A stretch of DNA of 40,110 nt from Candidatus Rokuibacteriota bacterium (GCA_005887895.1 VBPC01000161.1:1-40110), one strand, 5' to 3'. Shown: positions 1-9,226, numbered from the stretch's first letter. A program made the numbers and translations. Notes: generated by a model from the letters alone, not told the origin.

Positions 1-2
1 CG

Positions 3-2243
3 GCGCAGGAGCTCGGTCGGATCGACGCGTACTGGCGGGCGGCGAACTATCTGTCGGTCGGTCAGATCTACCTCTATGACAACCCGCTGCTCAGGGAGCC
101 GCTCGCTACCCGGCACGTCAAGCCGCGGCTGCTCGGCCACTTCGGGACGACGCCCGGCCTCAACCTGATCTACGCGCACCTCAACCGGGTGATCAAGGTG
201 TCCCAGGACGAGGCGGGGCTGCAGCGCCTCTTCAAGCAGTTCTCGTTTCCGGGCGGCATCCCCAGCCATCACGCGCCGGAGACGCCGGGCTCGATGCACG
301 AGGGCGGCGAGCTCGGCTACGCGCTCTCGCACGCGTACGGCGCGGCGTTCGACAATCCCGACCTGATCGTGGCCTGTGTCGTGGGCGACGGCGAGGCGGA
401 GACCGGACCGCTGGCGACGGCCTGGCATTCCAACAAATTCCTGAACCCGGCCCGCGACGGCGCCGTGCTGCCGATCCTCCACCTCAACGGCTACAAGATC
501 GCCGGGCCCACCGTGCTGGCGCGCATCACCCACGAGGAGCTGGAGGCGCTCTTCCGCGGCTACGGCTACACGCCGTACTTCGTCGAGGGCGACGAGCCGG
601 CCGCGGTGCACCAGGCCCTGGCCGCCACGCTCGACAGCGTGCTCGACGAGATCGCGCGGGTGCAGCGAGCGGCGCGCAGCGAGGGGTTCGACTGGCCGCA
701 GCGCCCGCGCTGGCCGATGATCGTGCTGCGCACGCCGAAGGGCTGGACCGGGCCCCACGAGGTGGACGGCAAGCTCGTCGAGGGCACCTGGCGCTCGCAC
801 CAGGTGCCGCTCACCGACCTGTTCACGAAGCCCGATCACCTCGCGCTGCTCGAGCGCTGGATGAAGAGCTATCGGCCGGAGGAGCTGTTCGACGCGACCG
901 GCCGGCTGCGCTCCGAGCTGGCCGCGCTGGCGCCGACCGGCGAGCGGCGGATGAGCGCCAACCCGCACACCAACGGCGGCCTGCTGCTGCGCGACCTGCG
1001 CCTGCCGGACTTCCGCGACTATGCCGTCGAGGTGGACCGGCGTGGCGCGATCGCGCTGTCGGCCACGCAGGTGCAGGGCACGCTCATCCGCGACGTCATG
1101 AAGGCGAACCTCGAGAGCCGCAACTTCCGGGTGTTCGGCCCCGATGAGACGACGTCGAACCGGTGGGGCGCGCTGTTCGAGGTGACCGACCGGATGAGCG
1201 TGGGCGAGATCACCAAGACCGACGAGAGCCTGTCGGTCGACGGGCGCGTGCTGGAGATGCTGAGCGAGCACCAGATGCAGGGCTGGCTGGAGGGCTACCT
1301 GCTCACCGGCCGCCACGGCTTCTTCAACTGCTACGAGGCGTTCATCCACATCGTCGACTCGATGTTCAACCAGCACGCCAAGTGGCTGAAGACCACGCGG
1401 CAGATCCCGTGGCGGCGCCCGCTGGCGTCGCTGAACTACCTGCTGTCCTCCCACGTCTGGCGCCAGGACCACAACGGCTTCAGCCACCAGGACCCGGGGT
1501 TCATCGACCACGTGGTGAACAAGAAGGCGGAGATCATCCGCGTCTACCTGCCGCCCGACGCCAACACGCTGCTATCCGTGACCGACCACTGCCTGCGCAG
1601 CCGCCACTACGTCAACGTGATCGTGGCCGGCAAGCAGCCGGCGCTGCAGTACCTGACGATGGACGAGGCGGTGAAGCACTGCGCGGCCGGGCTGGGGATC
1701 TGGGAGTGGGCCAGCAACGACGGCGGGCAGGAGCCCGACGTGGTGATGGCCTGCTGCGGCGACGTTCCCACGCTGGAGACGCTGGCGGCGGTGAAGCTGC
1801 TCCGCCAGCACGTGCCCGCACTGAAGGTGCGCGTCGTGAACGTCGTCGACCTGATGACGCTGCAGCCGAGGACGGAGCACCCGCACGGCCTGAGCGACCG
1901 CGACTTCGACGACCTCTTCACCCGCGATCGCCCGGTGATCTTCGCCTTCCACGGCTACCCGTGGCTGATCCACCGGCTGACCTACCGGCGGACCAATCAC
2001 GACAACTTCCACGTGCGCGGCTACAAGGAGGAAGGCACGACCACCACGCCGTTCGACATGGTGGTGCTGAACGACCTCGACCGCTTCCACCTCGTCGGCG
2101 CCGTCCTCGAGCGCGTGCCGGGGCTCGGCACGCGGATGGCCTACGTGAAGCAGCTGCTGCGCGACCGGCTCCTCGAGCACACGGAGTACATCACGCGCTA
2201 CGGCGAGGACCTTCCCGACATCCGCGACTGGACGTGGGAGTGA
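3..2243 (+). CDS. xfp: Phosphoketolase (XFP family), 5' end outside window, internal deletion
   Basis: Thiamine-diphosphate enzyme that cleaves xylulose-5-P or fructose-6-P with phosphate to give acetyl-P. The reading frame is open from the first bases, so only some 15 N-terminal residues should lie left of the window. Family hallmarks run in order: [15 protein letters not shown], the GHFGTTPG histidine motif, [14 protein letters not shown], the ThDP/Mg motif [46 protein letters not shown] and the C-terminal [14 protein letters not shown]. The ending DWTWE is normal. Oddity: around position 190 the sequence passes directly from LNRVIK to VSQDEAG. Family members have about 36 more residues there, including the active-site GPGHGG motif, so about 108 nt are missing in frame. 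The gene reads through but the product is probably inactive. The family assignment is certain; the deletion is judged against remembered homologues. Confidence 0.95.
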   Translation, partial: AQELGRIDAYWRAANYLSVGQIYLYDNPLLREPLATRHVKPRLLGHFGTTPGLNLIYAHLNRVIKVSQDEAGLQRLFKQFSFPGGIPSHHAPETPGSMHEGGELGYALSHAYGAAFDNPDLIVACVVGDGEAETGPLATAWHSNKFLNPARDGAVLPILHLNGYKIAGPTVLARITHEELEALFRGYGYTPYFVEGDEPAAVHQALAATLDSVLDEIARVQRAARSEGFDWPQRPRWPMIVLRTPKGWTGPHEVDGKLVEGTWRSHQVPLTDLFTKPDHLALLERWMKSYRPEELFDATGRLRSELAALAPTGERRMSANPHTNGGLLLRDLRLPDFRDYAVEVDRRGAIALSATQVQGTLIRDVMKANLESRNFRVFGPDETTSNRWGALFEVTDRMSVGEITKTDESLSVDGRVLEMLSEHQMQGWLEGYLLTGRHGFFNCYEAFIHIVDSMFNQHAKWLKTTRQIPWRRPLASLNYLLSSHVWRQDHNGFSHQDPGFIDHVVNKKAEIIRVYLPPDANTLLSVTDHCLRSRHYVNVIVAGKQPALQYLTMDEAVKHCAAGLGIWEWASNDGGQEPDVVMACCGDVPTLETLAAVKLLRQHVPALKVRVVNVVDLMTLQPRTEHPHGLSDRDFDDLFTRDRPVIFAFHGYPWLIHRLTYRRTNHDNFHVRGYKEEGTTTTPFDMVVLNDLDRFHLVGAVLERVPGLGTRMAYVKQLLRDRLLEHTEYITRYGEDLPDIRDWTWE

Positions 2244-2259
2244 CCGCGCGGGCGCCCGC

Positions 2260-2412
2260 TCAGAGCCGGCCGGTGACCGCCAGGATGACGAGGATCAACA
2301 GGATCAGGCCGAGACCCCCGCTGGGATAGTAGCCCCATCCGGAGCTGTACGGCCACATCGGCAAGGCGCCGAGCAGCAACAAGATCAGGATGACGAGCAG
2401 GACTGTGCTCAT
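2260..2412 (-). CDS. DUF3309 family small membrane protein
   Basis: A 50-residue peptide, almost entirely hydrophobic. It has two membrane segments (about residues 4-16 and 33-48) around a short aromatic loop, WPYSSGWGYYPSGG. Sequence pattern and length match the DUF3309 family, whose function is unknown. The ATG is preceded at good spacing by GGGAG. It lies convergent to the phosphoketolase, with 16 bp between the stop codons; that gap holds the GC palindrome GCGGGCGCCCGC. Nothing in the context suggests a job. Small size makes the call depend on the family pattern, which is distinctive. Confidence 0.82.
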   Translation of the reverse strand: MSTVLLVILILLLLGALPMWPYSSGWGYYPSGGLGLILLILVILAVTGRL

Positions 2413-2480
2413 GGTGCGCTCCCGGCCCCTCGCAGTGTTCGGATGGCGGATGTCGCCACGCGTCCGAACAACTGCAAAAC

Positions 2481-3626
2481 CTACGCCGACCAAACCTTCC
2501 GTGCGACCTGCGTCACCAGGCGCAGCTTGGCGTCCTGCTGCAGCGGTGTGAGGGGATTGCCGGCCTCGCCCGAGGCGAACCCGCACTGTGAGCTGAGGGC
2601 CAGGCGTGGCAGCGCGACGTGGCGCGCCGCCTCCCGGATGCGCGCCTCCACCTGGGCGGCATCCTCGAGATCGCCGTGCTTCGTCGTCAGCAGGCCCAGC
2701 ACCACCTCGGCGGTCGGACGGACGTGGCGCAGCGGGCTGAAGTCGCCGGCGCGCGGCGTGTCGTACTCGAGCAGCAGGCGGTCGAACGCGGTCAGGCGGG
2801 GGAAGACCTCGGCCGCGATGCGCTCGTAGCCCCCGTTGGCCAGCCAGCGCCCGCCCGGCGCGTTGCCGCGACAGATGTGAATCGCGCGCGTGATGCCTGC
2901 AACGCCTTGCACGGCCAGGTTGTCGATCTCCGCGTCGGCCGTCAGCTCGGCCGCCATGTCGTGGCCCCAGCGCTCGAATGCCGCGCGGTTGTCGGGGTCG
3001 ACGTGCCACTGGGCGTAATTGGGCGCGTCGAGCTGGATGTAGTCGCCGCCGGCCGCGACCAGGCGGGGGATGACCCGCGTGCGCAGGTAGTCGGCGATCG
3101 CGGTCAGGAACTCCTCGGGGGTGGGATAGGCGGCGCGCGAGTGCTCGGGATGCCAGAAGATGCGGTGCCAGCTCGGCGCCGGGATCGTCAGCTTGGTGCG
3201 CGTGCGGGCGTGGGCCTTCAGGAACGCGTACTCGTCGGCGACGATGTCGCGCACGACCTCGAGCCGGCGCGTGATGAACGGCCGCGTGGGCAGCGTCCAC
3301 ACCTGCGCCGTGCTGCCGTCGGGCTCCTTCCACAGCGACCACCAGCCGGGGTCGGCCGGCAGGAAGTCGAAGCCGGCCAGCGGCGCGCGGACGATGCCCT
3401 CCTCGCGCAGCGGGATCGTCACCACCCACGAGTTGCGCCGCAGCTCGCCGTCGGTGATCACGTCGAGCCCGGCGCGCTCCTGAAGCTCGATGGCCTCGCG
3501 CACGGCGCGATCCTCGACGGCGCGCAGCCCGGCGTCGTCGAGCGTTCCCGCGCGCATGGCCTTGCGCGCTTCCCGGAGGTACGGCGGGCGCAGCAGGCTG
3601 CCGACGACGTCGGCCCGGACGGTCAT
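2481..3626 (-). CDS. MetE-like (cobalamin-independent methionine synthase C-terminal domain) methyltransferase
   Basis: A single-domain protein of about 380 residues with the UROD/MetE-like barrel. It opens with VGSLLRP, contains VITDGELRR near residue 50, and carries the expected zinc ligands: the His and Cys of HICRGN (about H250 and C252) and the Cys of SSQCGFAS (about C348). Full MetE is about 750 residues, so this is the short stand-alone form, often annotated as 5-methyltetrahydropteroyltriglutamate-homocysteine methyltransferase. Short relatives move methyl groups between thiols and other donors; the substrate here cannot be told. I chose the ATG giving MTVRADVVGS. An ATG 9 bp upstream and a TTG 36 bp upstream are alternatives, none with a clear ribosome-binding site. 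It is divergent from the oxidoreductase at 3713. Confidence 0.85.
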   Translation of the reverse strand: MTVRADVVGSLLRPPYLREARKAMRAGTLDDAGLRAVEDRAVREAIELQERAGLDVITDGELRRNSWVVTIPLREEGIVRAPLAGFDFLPADPGWWSLWKEPDGSTAQVWTLPTRPFITRRLEVVRDIVADEYAFLKAHARTRTKLTIPAPSWHRIFWHPEHSRAAYPTPEEFLTAIADYLRTRVIPRLVAAGGDYIQLDAPNYAQWHVDPDNRAAFERWGHDMAAELTADAEIDNLAVQGVAGITRAIHICRGNAPGGRWLANGGYERIAAEVFPRLTAFDRLLLEYDTPRAGDFSPLRHVRPTAEVVLGLLTTKHGDLEDAAQVEARIREAARHVALPRLALSSQCGFASGEAGNPLTPLQQDAKLRLVTQVARKVWSA

Positions 3627-3712
3627 GACGGGCATCGTCGCGGAGTTCCGGGCGATCGTCAAGGGCGGCGGCGCGTTGACAACCGCGCGCGATCGCCGTC
3701 ATCCTGACGGGC

Positions 3713-4729
3713 GTGAAAGCCGTCGGGCTCTACCGCTACCTGCCGATCGACGATCCGGAGTCACTGCTCGACCTCGAGGTGCCCGCGCCGGCGCCGACCG
3801 CCCGCGACCTGCTCGTCGCGGTGAAGGCGATCGCCGTCAATCCGGTCGACTACAAGACGCGGGCGCCGAAGGCCGCCGTCGAGACGGCGCCGCGCATCCT
3901 CGGCTGGGACGTGGCCGGGGTGGTCACGGCGGTGGGGCCGGAGGCGTCGCTGTTCAAGCCGGGCGACGCCGTGTACTACGCCGGCAGCCGCACGCGGCCC
4001 GGCGGCAACAGCGAGCTGCACCTGGTCGACGAGCGCATCGTCGGACGCAAGCCGCGCAACCTCTCCTTCGCGCAGGCGGCCGCGCTGCCCCTGACCACGC
4101 TGACCGCGTGGGAGGCGCTGTTCGACCGGATGGCGATCTCGAAGAGCGGCGGCCACGCCGGCCGCAGCGTGCTGATCATCGGCGGCGCCGGCGGGGTGGG
4201 CTCCATCGCGATCCAGCTCGCCCGCACGCTGGCGCGGCTCACCGTGGTGGCCACCGCCTCGCGGCCGGAGTCGGCCGCCTGGGTGCGCAAGCTCGGCGCC
4301 CACGAGGTCATCGACCACTCACGCGACCTCGGCGCCCAGCTGACGTCCCTGGGCCGCCCCACCGTCGACTACATCCTCTGCCTGAACAGCACCGACCACC
4401 ATTTCCCGGCCTTCGCCCCGATCATCGCGCCCCAGGGGAAGATCTGCGCGATCGTCAACACGCAGAGGCCGGTGGACCTCTCGCCCTTGATGCAGAAGAG
4501 CGTCACCTTCGCCTGGGAGCTCATGTTCACGCGGCCCGTGTTCCAGACCGCCGACATGATGGCCCAGCACGACTGCCTCGACGAGGCGGCGGCGCTCGTC
4601 GAGGCCGGCACCCTCGAGACGACGGCCACCACGCACCTCGGCGCGATCACCGCCGCCAACCTCCGGCGCGCCCACGCGCTGCTCGAGGGCGGGCACATGG
4701 TCGGGAAGATCGTGCTGGAGGGTTTCTGA
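3713..4729 (+). CDS. Zinc-binding-type alcohol dehydrogenase family / NADPH:quinone oxidoreductase-like
   Basis: A 338-residue medium-chain dehydrogenase/reductase. The N-terminal GroES-like half contains KAIAVNPVDYKTR and LGWDVAGVV. The Rossmann half carries the nucleotide-binding motif GGAGGVGSIAIQLAR at about residues 158-172, and the protein ends with GKIVLEGF. It lacks the structural-zinc cysteine cluster of true zinc alcohol dehydrogenases, which puts it in the zinc-free quinone reductase/enone reductase branch (TIGR02817-like). The reaction is probably NAD(P)H-dependent reduction of a quinone or activated double bond. The start is GTG. The acyl-CoA ligase follows 7 bp downstream, so the two are probably cotranscribed. 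Confidence 0.88.
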   Translation: MKAVGLYRYLPIDDPESLLDLEVPAPAPTARDLLVAVKAIAVNPVDYKTRAPKAAVETAPRILGWDVAGVVTAVGPEASLFKPGDAVYYAGSRTRPGGNSELHLVDERIVGRKPRNLSFAQAAALPLTTLTAWEALFDRMAISKSGGHAGRSVLIIGGAGGVGSIAIQLARTLARLTVVATASRPESAAWVRKLGAHEVIDHSRDLGAQLTSLGRPTVDYILCLNSTDHHFPAFAPIIAPQGKICAIVNTQRPVDLSPLMQKSVTFAWELMFTRPVFQTADMMAQHDCLDEAAALVEAGTLETTATTHLGAITAANLRRAHALLEGGHMVGKIVLEGF

Positions 4730-4736
4730 GCCGAAC

Positions 4737-6281
4737 ATGACCACGAGCCTGGCGCGCGCGCTCACCGTCGCCGCCGAGCGCGTCCCCGGCGCCGAGGCGA
4801 TCGCCGACGACGAGCAGCGCCTCACCTACCGCGATCTCGAGGCGGGCGCCAACCGGGTGGCGGCGGGGCTGGCGCGGCTCGGCATCGAGAAGGGCGACCA
4901 CGTCGTCCTCGTCCTCAAGAACCGCGTCGAGCACGTGACGCTCTACTGGGCCTGCCAGAAGCTCGGCGTGATCGCGACCCCGCTCAACTGGCGCTACGCC
5001 GAGGGCGAGGTGCGCTTCTGCGCCGAGGACGCCGACGCCGTCGCCGTCGTCTTCGAGGCCGCCAGCGCGACGGCCGTCGGCGCCGCCCGTCCGGCGTTGC
5101 CGCGCGTGCGGCACTGGATCGCCGTCGGCGCCGCGGCGGGCCCGGACACCATCGGCTTCGCCACGCTGGCCGCCGGCGACACCGACCCCGGCCCGCCGGC
5201 GGTGGCGCTCGCGGAGACGGACGTCAGCATCATGCTCTACACGTCGGGCACGACCGGTCGCCCCAAGGGCGTGCCGCGCACGCATCGCGCCGAGGCCAGC
5301 GCGGCCCTCGCCCACGTCGTGCAGAGCCACAACGTGTTCGGCGAGCGCACGCTGGCCGCGATGCCGCTCTACCACACGATGGGCGTTCGCTCGATGATCG
5401 CCATGGCGCTGCTGCACGGGTCGCTGATCTGCCTGCCCGACTGGGATCCCGCCGTCGCCGCCCGCCTGCTCCAGGACCGGCGGATCACCGCGCTCTACCT
5501 CGTGCCGACCCTCTATCACGATCTGGTCTCGCTGCCGGACATCCAGCGCTACCATCTCGGCAGCGTCGCCCGGCTCGGCTACGCCGGCGCGCCGATGACG
5601 AGCACGCTCACCCGCCGCGTCGCCGACGTCTTTCGCCCGCGGGCGTTCGTCAATCATCTGGGCAGCACCGAGGTCTACACGTTCACGGTCTGCGACCGTG
5701 TCATGGACAAGCCCACCTGCGCCGGCCGCAGCGGGCTCTTCGGCCGCTCGCGCATCGTGCGCGCCGACCCCGAGCGGCAGGCGAGTCCGCAGGCGGTGGT
5801 GGCGCGCGGCGAGACCGGCGAGCTGATCGTGGCCATGGACTCGCCGGAGGCCTTCACCGGCTACTGGCGGCGGCCGGACGCCGACGCCGGCGCCATCCGC
5901 GACGGCTGGTACTTCACCGGCGACCTCGCCTACGAGGACGAGGACGGCGACATCTACACCGTCGGCCGCGTGGACGACATGATCATCAGCGGCGGCGAGA
6001 ACATCTACCCGACCGAGGTCGAGGACGTCCTCGTGCGCCACCCCGACGTGCGCGAGGCGTGCGTGGTCGGCCTGCCCGACGAGCGCCTGGGCCAGACGGT
6101 GGCGGCGTTCGTCGTTCCCCGCCACGGCGCCGCCACGCTCACCGCCGACGAGCTGGACCGCTTCTGCCGCGCGGCCAGGAACTTCGCCAGCTTCAAGCGG
6201 CCCCGCCGCTACGAGTTCGTCGCGGCACTGCCGAAGAGCCCGACCGGCAAGCTGCTGCGGCGGAAGCTGCTGCAGGCGTGA
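4737..6281 (+). CDS. AMP-dependent acyl-CoA synthetase/ligase (aryl- or fatty-acid type)
   Basis: A 514-residue ANL-superfamily adenylating enzyme that would activate a carboxylic acid to acyl-AMP and then acyl-CoA. The P-loop-like motif YTSGTTGRPKG starts at about residue 168. The ATP-binding GSTEVY and the hinge region YFTGDLAYEDEDG ... GRVDDMIISGGENIYPTEVE are intact, and the catalytic lysine lies in the C-terminal SPTGKLLRRKL. Length is normal. The pattern resembles 4-chlorobenzoate/cyclohexanecarboxylate-type ligases more than acetyl-CoA synthetase, but the substrate cannot be read from sequence. It starts 7 bp after the oxidoreductase stop, suggesting a two-gene unit for activation and reduction of an organic acid. 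Confidence 0.9.
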   Translation: MTTSLARALTVAAERVPGAEAIADDEQRLTYRDLEAGANRVAAGLARLGIEKGDHVVLVLKNRVEHVTLYWACQKLGVIATPLNWRYAEGEVRFCAEDADAVAVVFEAASATAVGAARPALPRVRHWIAVGAAAGPDTIGFATLAAGDTDPGPPAVALAETDVSIMLYTSGTTGRPKGVPRTHRAEASAALAHVVQSHNVFGERTLAAMPLYHTMGVRSMIAMALLHGSLICLPDWDPAVAARLLQDRRITALYLVPTLYHDLVSLPDIQRYHLGSVARLGYAGAPMTSTLTRRVADVFRPRAFVNHLGSTEVYTFTVCDRVMDKPTCAGRSGLFGRSRIVRADPERQASPQAVVARGETGELIVAMDSPEAFTGYWRRPDADAGAIRDGWYFTGDLAYEDEDGDIYTVGRVDDMIISGGENIYPTEVEDVLVRHPDVREACVVGLPDERLGQTVAAFVVPRHGAATLTADELDRFCRAARNFASFKRPRRYEFVAALPKSPTGKLLRRKLLQA

Positions 6282-6289
6282 TCGTACCC

Positions 6290-6319
6290 TTGACGCCGTC
6301 GGCAGCGCAGACGTACGAT
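6290..6319 (+). promoter_or_regulatory. Candidate sigma70-type promoter for the agmatinase gene
   Basis: TTGACG (6290-6295), an 18-bp spacer, and TACGAT (6314-6319) lie in the 75-bp gap ahead of the ureohydrolase. The boxes are good matches for such GC-rich DNA and separate this gene from the ligase unit. Predicted from sequence only. Confidence 0.45.
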
Positions 6320-6356
6320 CTTCGCCGCAACACGACCGCCGCCCAAGGAGAGACTC

Positions 6357-7307
6357 GTGGCGACTCAGCTGACGCCGATTCCCGTAGGTCGACCGACGTT
6401 TCTCGATTCGCCGCGCTGCACGGATCTCGGCGCTCTCGACGCTCACATCGCCGTCGTCGGCCTGCCGTTCGCCGTCCCCTACAATCTCGACTACTCGTCA
6501 CGCTCGAGCACGGCGCCCCAGGCCATCCGAGAGCAGTCTCTGCGATATGTTCCGGGGTATCTGGAGCGCTACGACTTCGACTTCGGCGGAGAATTGCTGG
6601 CCGGGAAGGACGTGAAGATCGTCGATTGCGGTGACGTCACCATCATTCCCGGTCGCTGGGACGAGAACTCGCGGAACGCCACGGCCGTCGTCAAGGCGAT
6701 CCTCGCGCGCGGCGCCATGCCGATCGTGCTCGGCGGCGAGCACTCCATCACGATTCCCGTGCTCCGCGCCTACGAGGGACGGGGCCCGGTATGCATCGTC
6801 CACGTCGACGCGCACATCGACTGGCGCGACGAGGTCAACGGCATCCGTGAGGGGCTCAGCAGCCCGATGCGCCGTGCCTCCGAGATGCCCTGGATCCGGG
6901 GAATGGCGCAGATCGGCATTCGCGGCATCGGAAGCGCCCGTCGGGAGGAATTCGACAACGCACGGAAGTATGGGTCGGTCCTGATCGGGGCCGAGGAGCT
7001 CCATCGAGTCGGCGTCGAAGGCATCATGCACCGCGTGCCGAGCGCGGAGCGGTACTACATCAGCTTCGACGCCGACGGACTCGATCCGGCCATCGCGCCC
7101 GCCGTGATGGGCCCGGCACCCGGCGGTGTGACATATTACGAAGCGACCAACTTGTTCCGCGCCGTCGCGGCGAGAGGGAAGGTCGTCGGCCTCGACTTCG
7201 TGGAGGTCCTGCCCTCCCTGGATGTCCACAACCTGACGAGCCGCCTCGCGGTCCGACTCATCCTGAATCTCATCGGTGCCCTCGCGCACACGGGGCAGGT
7301 GGGTTGA
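6357..7307 (+). CDS. Agmatinase/arginase-family ureohydrolase
   Basis: A 316-residue binuclear-manganese ureohydrolase that would cleave a guanidino group to urea and an amine. All metal-ligand motifs are present: GGEHS (His129), the DAHID motif with Asp151, His153 and Asp155, and SFDADGLDP with Asp238 and Asp240. The SGGxT-type loop of agmatinases appears as APGGVTYYE. The GTG start has an excellent ribosome-binding site, AAGGAG at 6345-6350. Agmatine, guanidinobutyrate, guanidinopropionate or formiminoglutamate are all possible substrates. The next gene, a peptide-type ABC binding protein, starts within about 12 bp of the stop, so uptake and hydrolysis of a guanidino compound may be linked; this is inference from position. 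Confidence 0.9.
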   Translation: MATQLTPIPVGRPTFLDSPRCTDLGALDAHIAVVGLPFAVPYNLDYSSRSSTAPQAIREQSLRYVPGYLERYDFDFGGELLAGKDVKIVDCGDVTIIPGRWDENSRNATAVVKAILARGAMPIVLGGEHSITIPVLRAYEGRGPVCIVHVDAHIDWRDEVNGIREGLSSPMRRASEMPWIRGMAQIGIRGIGSARREEFDNARKYGSVLIGAEELHRVGVEGIMHRVPSAERYYISFDADGLDPAIAPAVMGPAPGGVTYYEATNLFRAVAARGKVVGLDFVEVLPSLDVHNLTSRLAVRLILNLIGALAHTGQVG

Positions 7308-7318
7308 GAGGCGGAATC

Positions 7319-9226
7319 GTGGCGAGCATGGACGTCACGCGGCGGACGTTGCTCTCGCGGGCGGCCGGTCTGATCGGAGGCGGCCTCGTCGCCGAGGCCT
7401 TGCTCCCGCGGGCGGCGGCGGCGCAGGCCACCGGGAAGACGGAGCTGATCGTCTCCCAGGGCGGCGACATCACGCACCTCGACCCGCACCTGGCCACGAC
7501 CACCACCAACGTCACCGTCACCTTCAATCTCTTCGATCACCTCGTGAGCCGACACCACGACGGCAAGCTGCATCCATCGCTCGCTACCGAGTGGAAGCTT
7601 GTGAATCCGACCTTGTGGCAGTTCAAGCTGCGCCGGGGTGTCACGTTCCACAATGGCGACCCGCTCACGTCGGCCGACGTCAAGTTCAGCATCGAGCGGA
7701 CGTACGATCCCGACTTCAAGCTCTCGATGGTCCGGACCATCTTCACGACCGTGGATCGGATCGAGACTCCCGATCCCCTCGTCGTCAACGTCTACACCAA
7801 GCAGCCGGACCCCCTGCTTCCCGCGCGCCTTGCGTTCTACGGAGGCCAGATCATCCCCAGGAAGTACTATGCGGCGGTCGGCCCCGAGCAGTTCAACGCC
7901 AGGCCGATCGGCAGTGGACCCTTGAGGTTCGTATCGTGGGTGAAGGACGACCGGCTCGTCCTTCAGGCGTCCGGGGACTATTGGGGCGGGAAGCCGAACG
8001 TCGACCGGGTCGTCTTTCGACCGATTCCCGAGACGGCGGCGCGCATCGCCGCGCTCCTCAAGGGCGAGGTCGACATCATCTTCTATCTTCCTCCCGACCA
8101 CGCGGACCAGGTAGCCAGGCACCCCAGCACGAAGGTCGAGGACGTCTTGTTCGCGGGGTTGGTCGTCCTGGGCGTCAACTCCAAGCGGACGCCGCTCGAC
8201 AATCCGTTGATGAAGCAGGCGCTGTCCCTCGCGATCGACCGCGACGCCATCGTCAAAGAGCTCTGGCACGGACGGGGGATCGTTCCGAACGGTCCGATCG
8301 CGAAGGGCGATAGTCATTACGACGATACTCGGCCGCCCCTGCGATACGATCCCAGCCTCGCCCGGCAGCGGCTCAAGGAGGTCGGATACAAAGGCGACGA
8401 AGTCGTCGTCGAAGCCGTCGACGGCCACATCGCCAACGCGAAGGCGATGTCCGAGGCCATCGTGTCCATGTGGCGGGACGTCGGCATCAACGGCAAAGTC
8501 GAGATGATCGAGATGTCGGTGCGGGCGCAGAAGTCGCGGCAAAAGAGCTTCAAGGGCACGTGGTGGTCCGACCCCGCATCGACGCTCAGTGATCCCGACG
8601 GAATGATGTGGCGTCTCCTCGCGCCTGGCGCGGCCATGGACTACTGGCGAGATCCCCGATTCGACGATCTGGGGGCGACTGCCCGATTCAGCGTGGACGA
8701 GAAGTTCCGCGATCAGGCCTACCGTGAGATGACGCGCATCTTTCTCGAGCATCTTCCCTGGATCCCGGTCATCCAGCCGATACAATCGTACGGGCCAGGT
8801 GGAGCTCCGGAACTTCAACCTGAAGCTCCGCCGCGTATGAGGAGATCGGCCATGATGAGAGCGAACGTCGTCCTGCTCCTCGCGGCGGCACTCGTGGTGT
8901 CGGCGGCCGCCGCGCTCACCGGCGAAAAGCAGATCGTCGATCTCAAGGAGATCGCCGGGACCTGGCAGGGCTGGGCGACCGTGGGAACGACCGAGTCCCG
9001 GGTGACGATGGTCATCCGAGAGGACGGCAGCTACGAAGCGTCGTCGCAGACCGGATCGCTGACGGTCGGCAAATACTATCTCCAGGGCGGCAAGCTGCGC
9101 TACCGGTCGTCGCGCAGCGAAGGCGCCGCGACGGTCTCCGAGGAGCACGGCAAGACGTACCTCACGGTCATTCCCGAAGGCCCCAGCTACGAGACCGGGA
9201 AGACGGAATACGAGCGGGTGAAGTAG
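7319..9226 (+). CDS. Tat-exported ABC substrate-binding protein (SBP_bac_5), frameshifted into downstream secreted protein
   Basis: Family 5 solute-binding protein for a peptide/opine-type ABC transporter. The N-terminus has a twin-arginine signal (VTRRTLLS, then a hydrophobic stretch ending AAAAQ). The body shows SBP_bac_5 landmarks: DITHLDPHLATT, FKLRRGVTFHNGDPLTSADV, GSGPLRFVSWVKDD, LSLAIDRDAIV and LPWIPVIQP. Near 8790 the expected C-terminus is lost. The usual family ending, QVELRNFNLKLRRV plus stop, is present at 8796-8840 but in another frame. A short deletion has therefore shifted the frame, and translation runs on into the next gene, giving a 636-residue chimera. GTG at 7319 has AGAGG upstream; ATG at 7328 is an alternative. 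No permease or ATPase follows on this strand. Confidence 0.85.
   Translation: MASMDVTRRTLLSRAAGLIGGGLVAEALLPRAAAAQATGKTELIVSQGGDITHLDPHLATTTTNVTVTFNLFDHLVSRHHDGKLHPSLATEWKLVNPTLWQFKLRRGVTFHNGDPLTSADVKFSIERTYDPDFKLSMVRTIFTTVDRIETPDPLVVNVYTKQPDPLLPARLAFYGGQIIPRKYYAAVGPEQFNARPIGSGPLRFVSWVKDDRLVLQASGDYWGGKPNVDRVVFRPIPETAARIAALLKGEVDIIFYLPPDHADQVARHPSTKVEDVLFAGLVVLGVNSKRTPLDNPLMKQALSLAIDRDAIVKELWHGRGIVPNGPIAKGDSHYDDTRPPLRYDPSLARQRLKEVGYKGDEVVVEAVDGHIANAKAMSEAIVSMWRDVGINGKVEMIEMSVRAQKSRQKSFKGTWWSDPASTLSDPDGMMWRLLAPGAAMDYWRDPRFDDLGATARFSVDEKFRDQAYREMTRIFLEHLPWIPVIQPIQSYGPGGAPELQPEAPPRMRRSAMMRANVVLLLAAALVVSAAAALTGEKQIVDLKEIAGTWQGWATVGTTESRVTMVIREDGSYEASSQTGSLTVGKYYLQGGKLRYRSSRSEGAATVSEEHGKTYLTVIPEGPSYETGKTEYERVK
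8852..9226 (+). CDS. Small secreted protein, likely translated independently
   Basis: A 124-residue protein with its own signal peptide (MMRANVVLLLAAALVVSAAAA) and a beta-rich mature part containing EIAGTWQGW, VTMVIREDGSYE and GKYYLQGGKLRYRS. The pattern suggests a small beta-barrel or lipocalin-like fold, but I do not recognise a named family. ATG at 8852 follows GAGGAG (8839-8844) at good spacing. The stop that would end the un-shifted binding protein (TGA at 8838-8840) sits just ahead, so in the ancestral arrangement the two genes were separate and coupled. In the present sequence the same frame is also entered from upstream through the apparent frameshift. Function unknown. Confidence 0.6.
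   Translation: MMRANVVLLLAAALVVSAAAALTGEKQIVDLKEIAGTWQGWATVGTTESRVTMVIREDGSYEASSQTGSLTVGKYYLQGGKLRYRSSRSEGAATVSEEHGKTYLTVIPEGPSYETGKTEYERVK

Noticed and set aside
2244..2259. GCGGGCGCCCGC palindrome as a bidirectional terminator between phosphoketolase and DUF3309
   Set aside because: No loop and no T-tract on either side; may be chance in GC-rich DNA.
1163..2329. Long Arg/Ala-rich open frames overlapping the phosphoketolase and other genes on both strands
   Set aside because: They are GC-driven shadow frames with compositions (Arg, Ala, Gly, Pro, His runs) unlike proteins, and the overlapped frames encode recognisable families.
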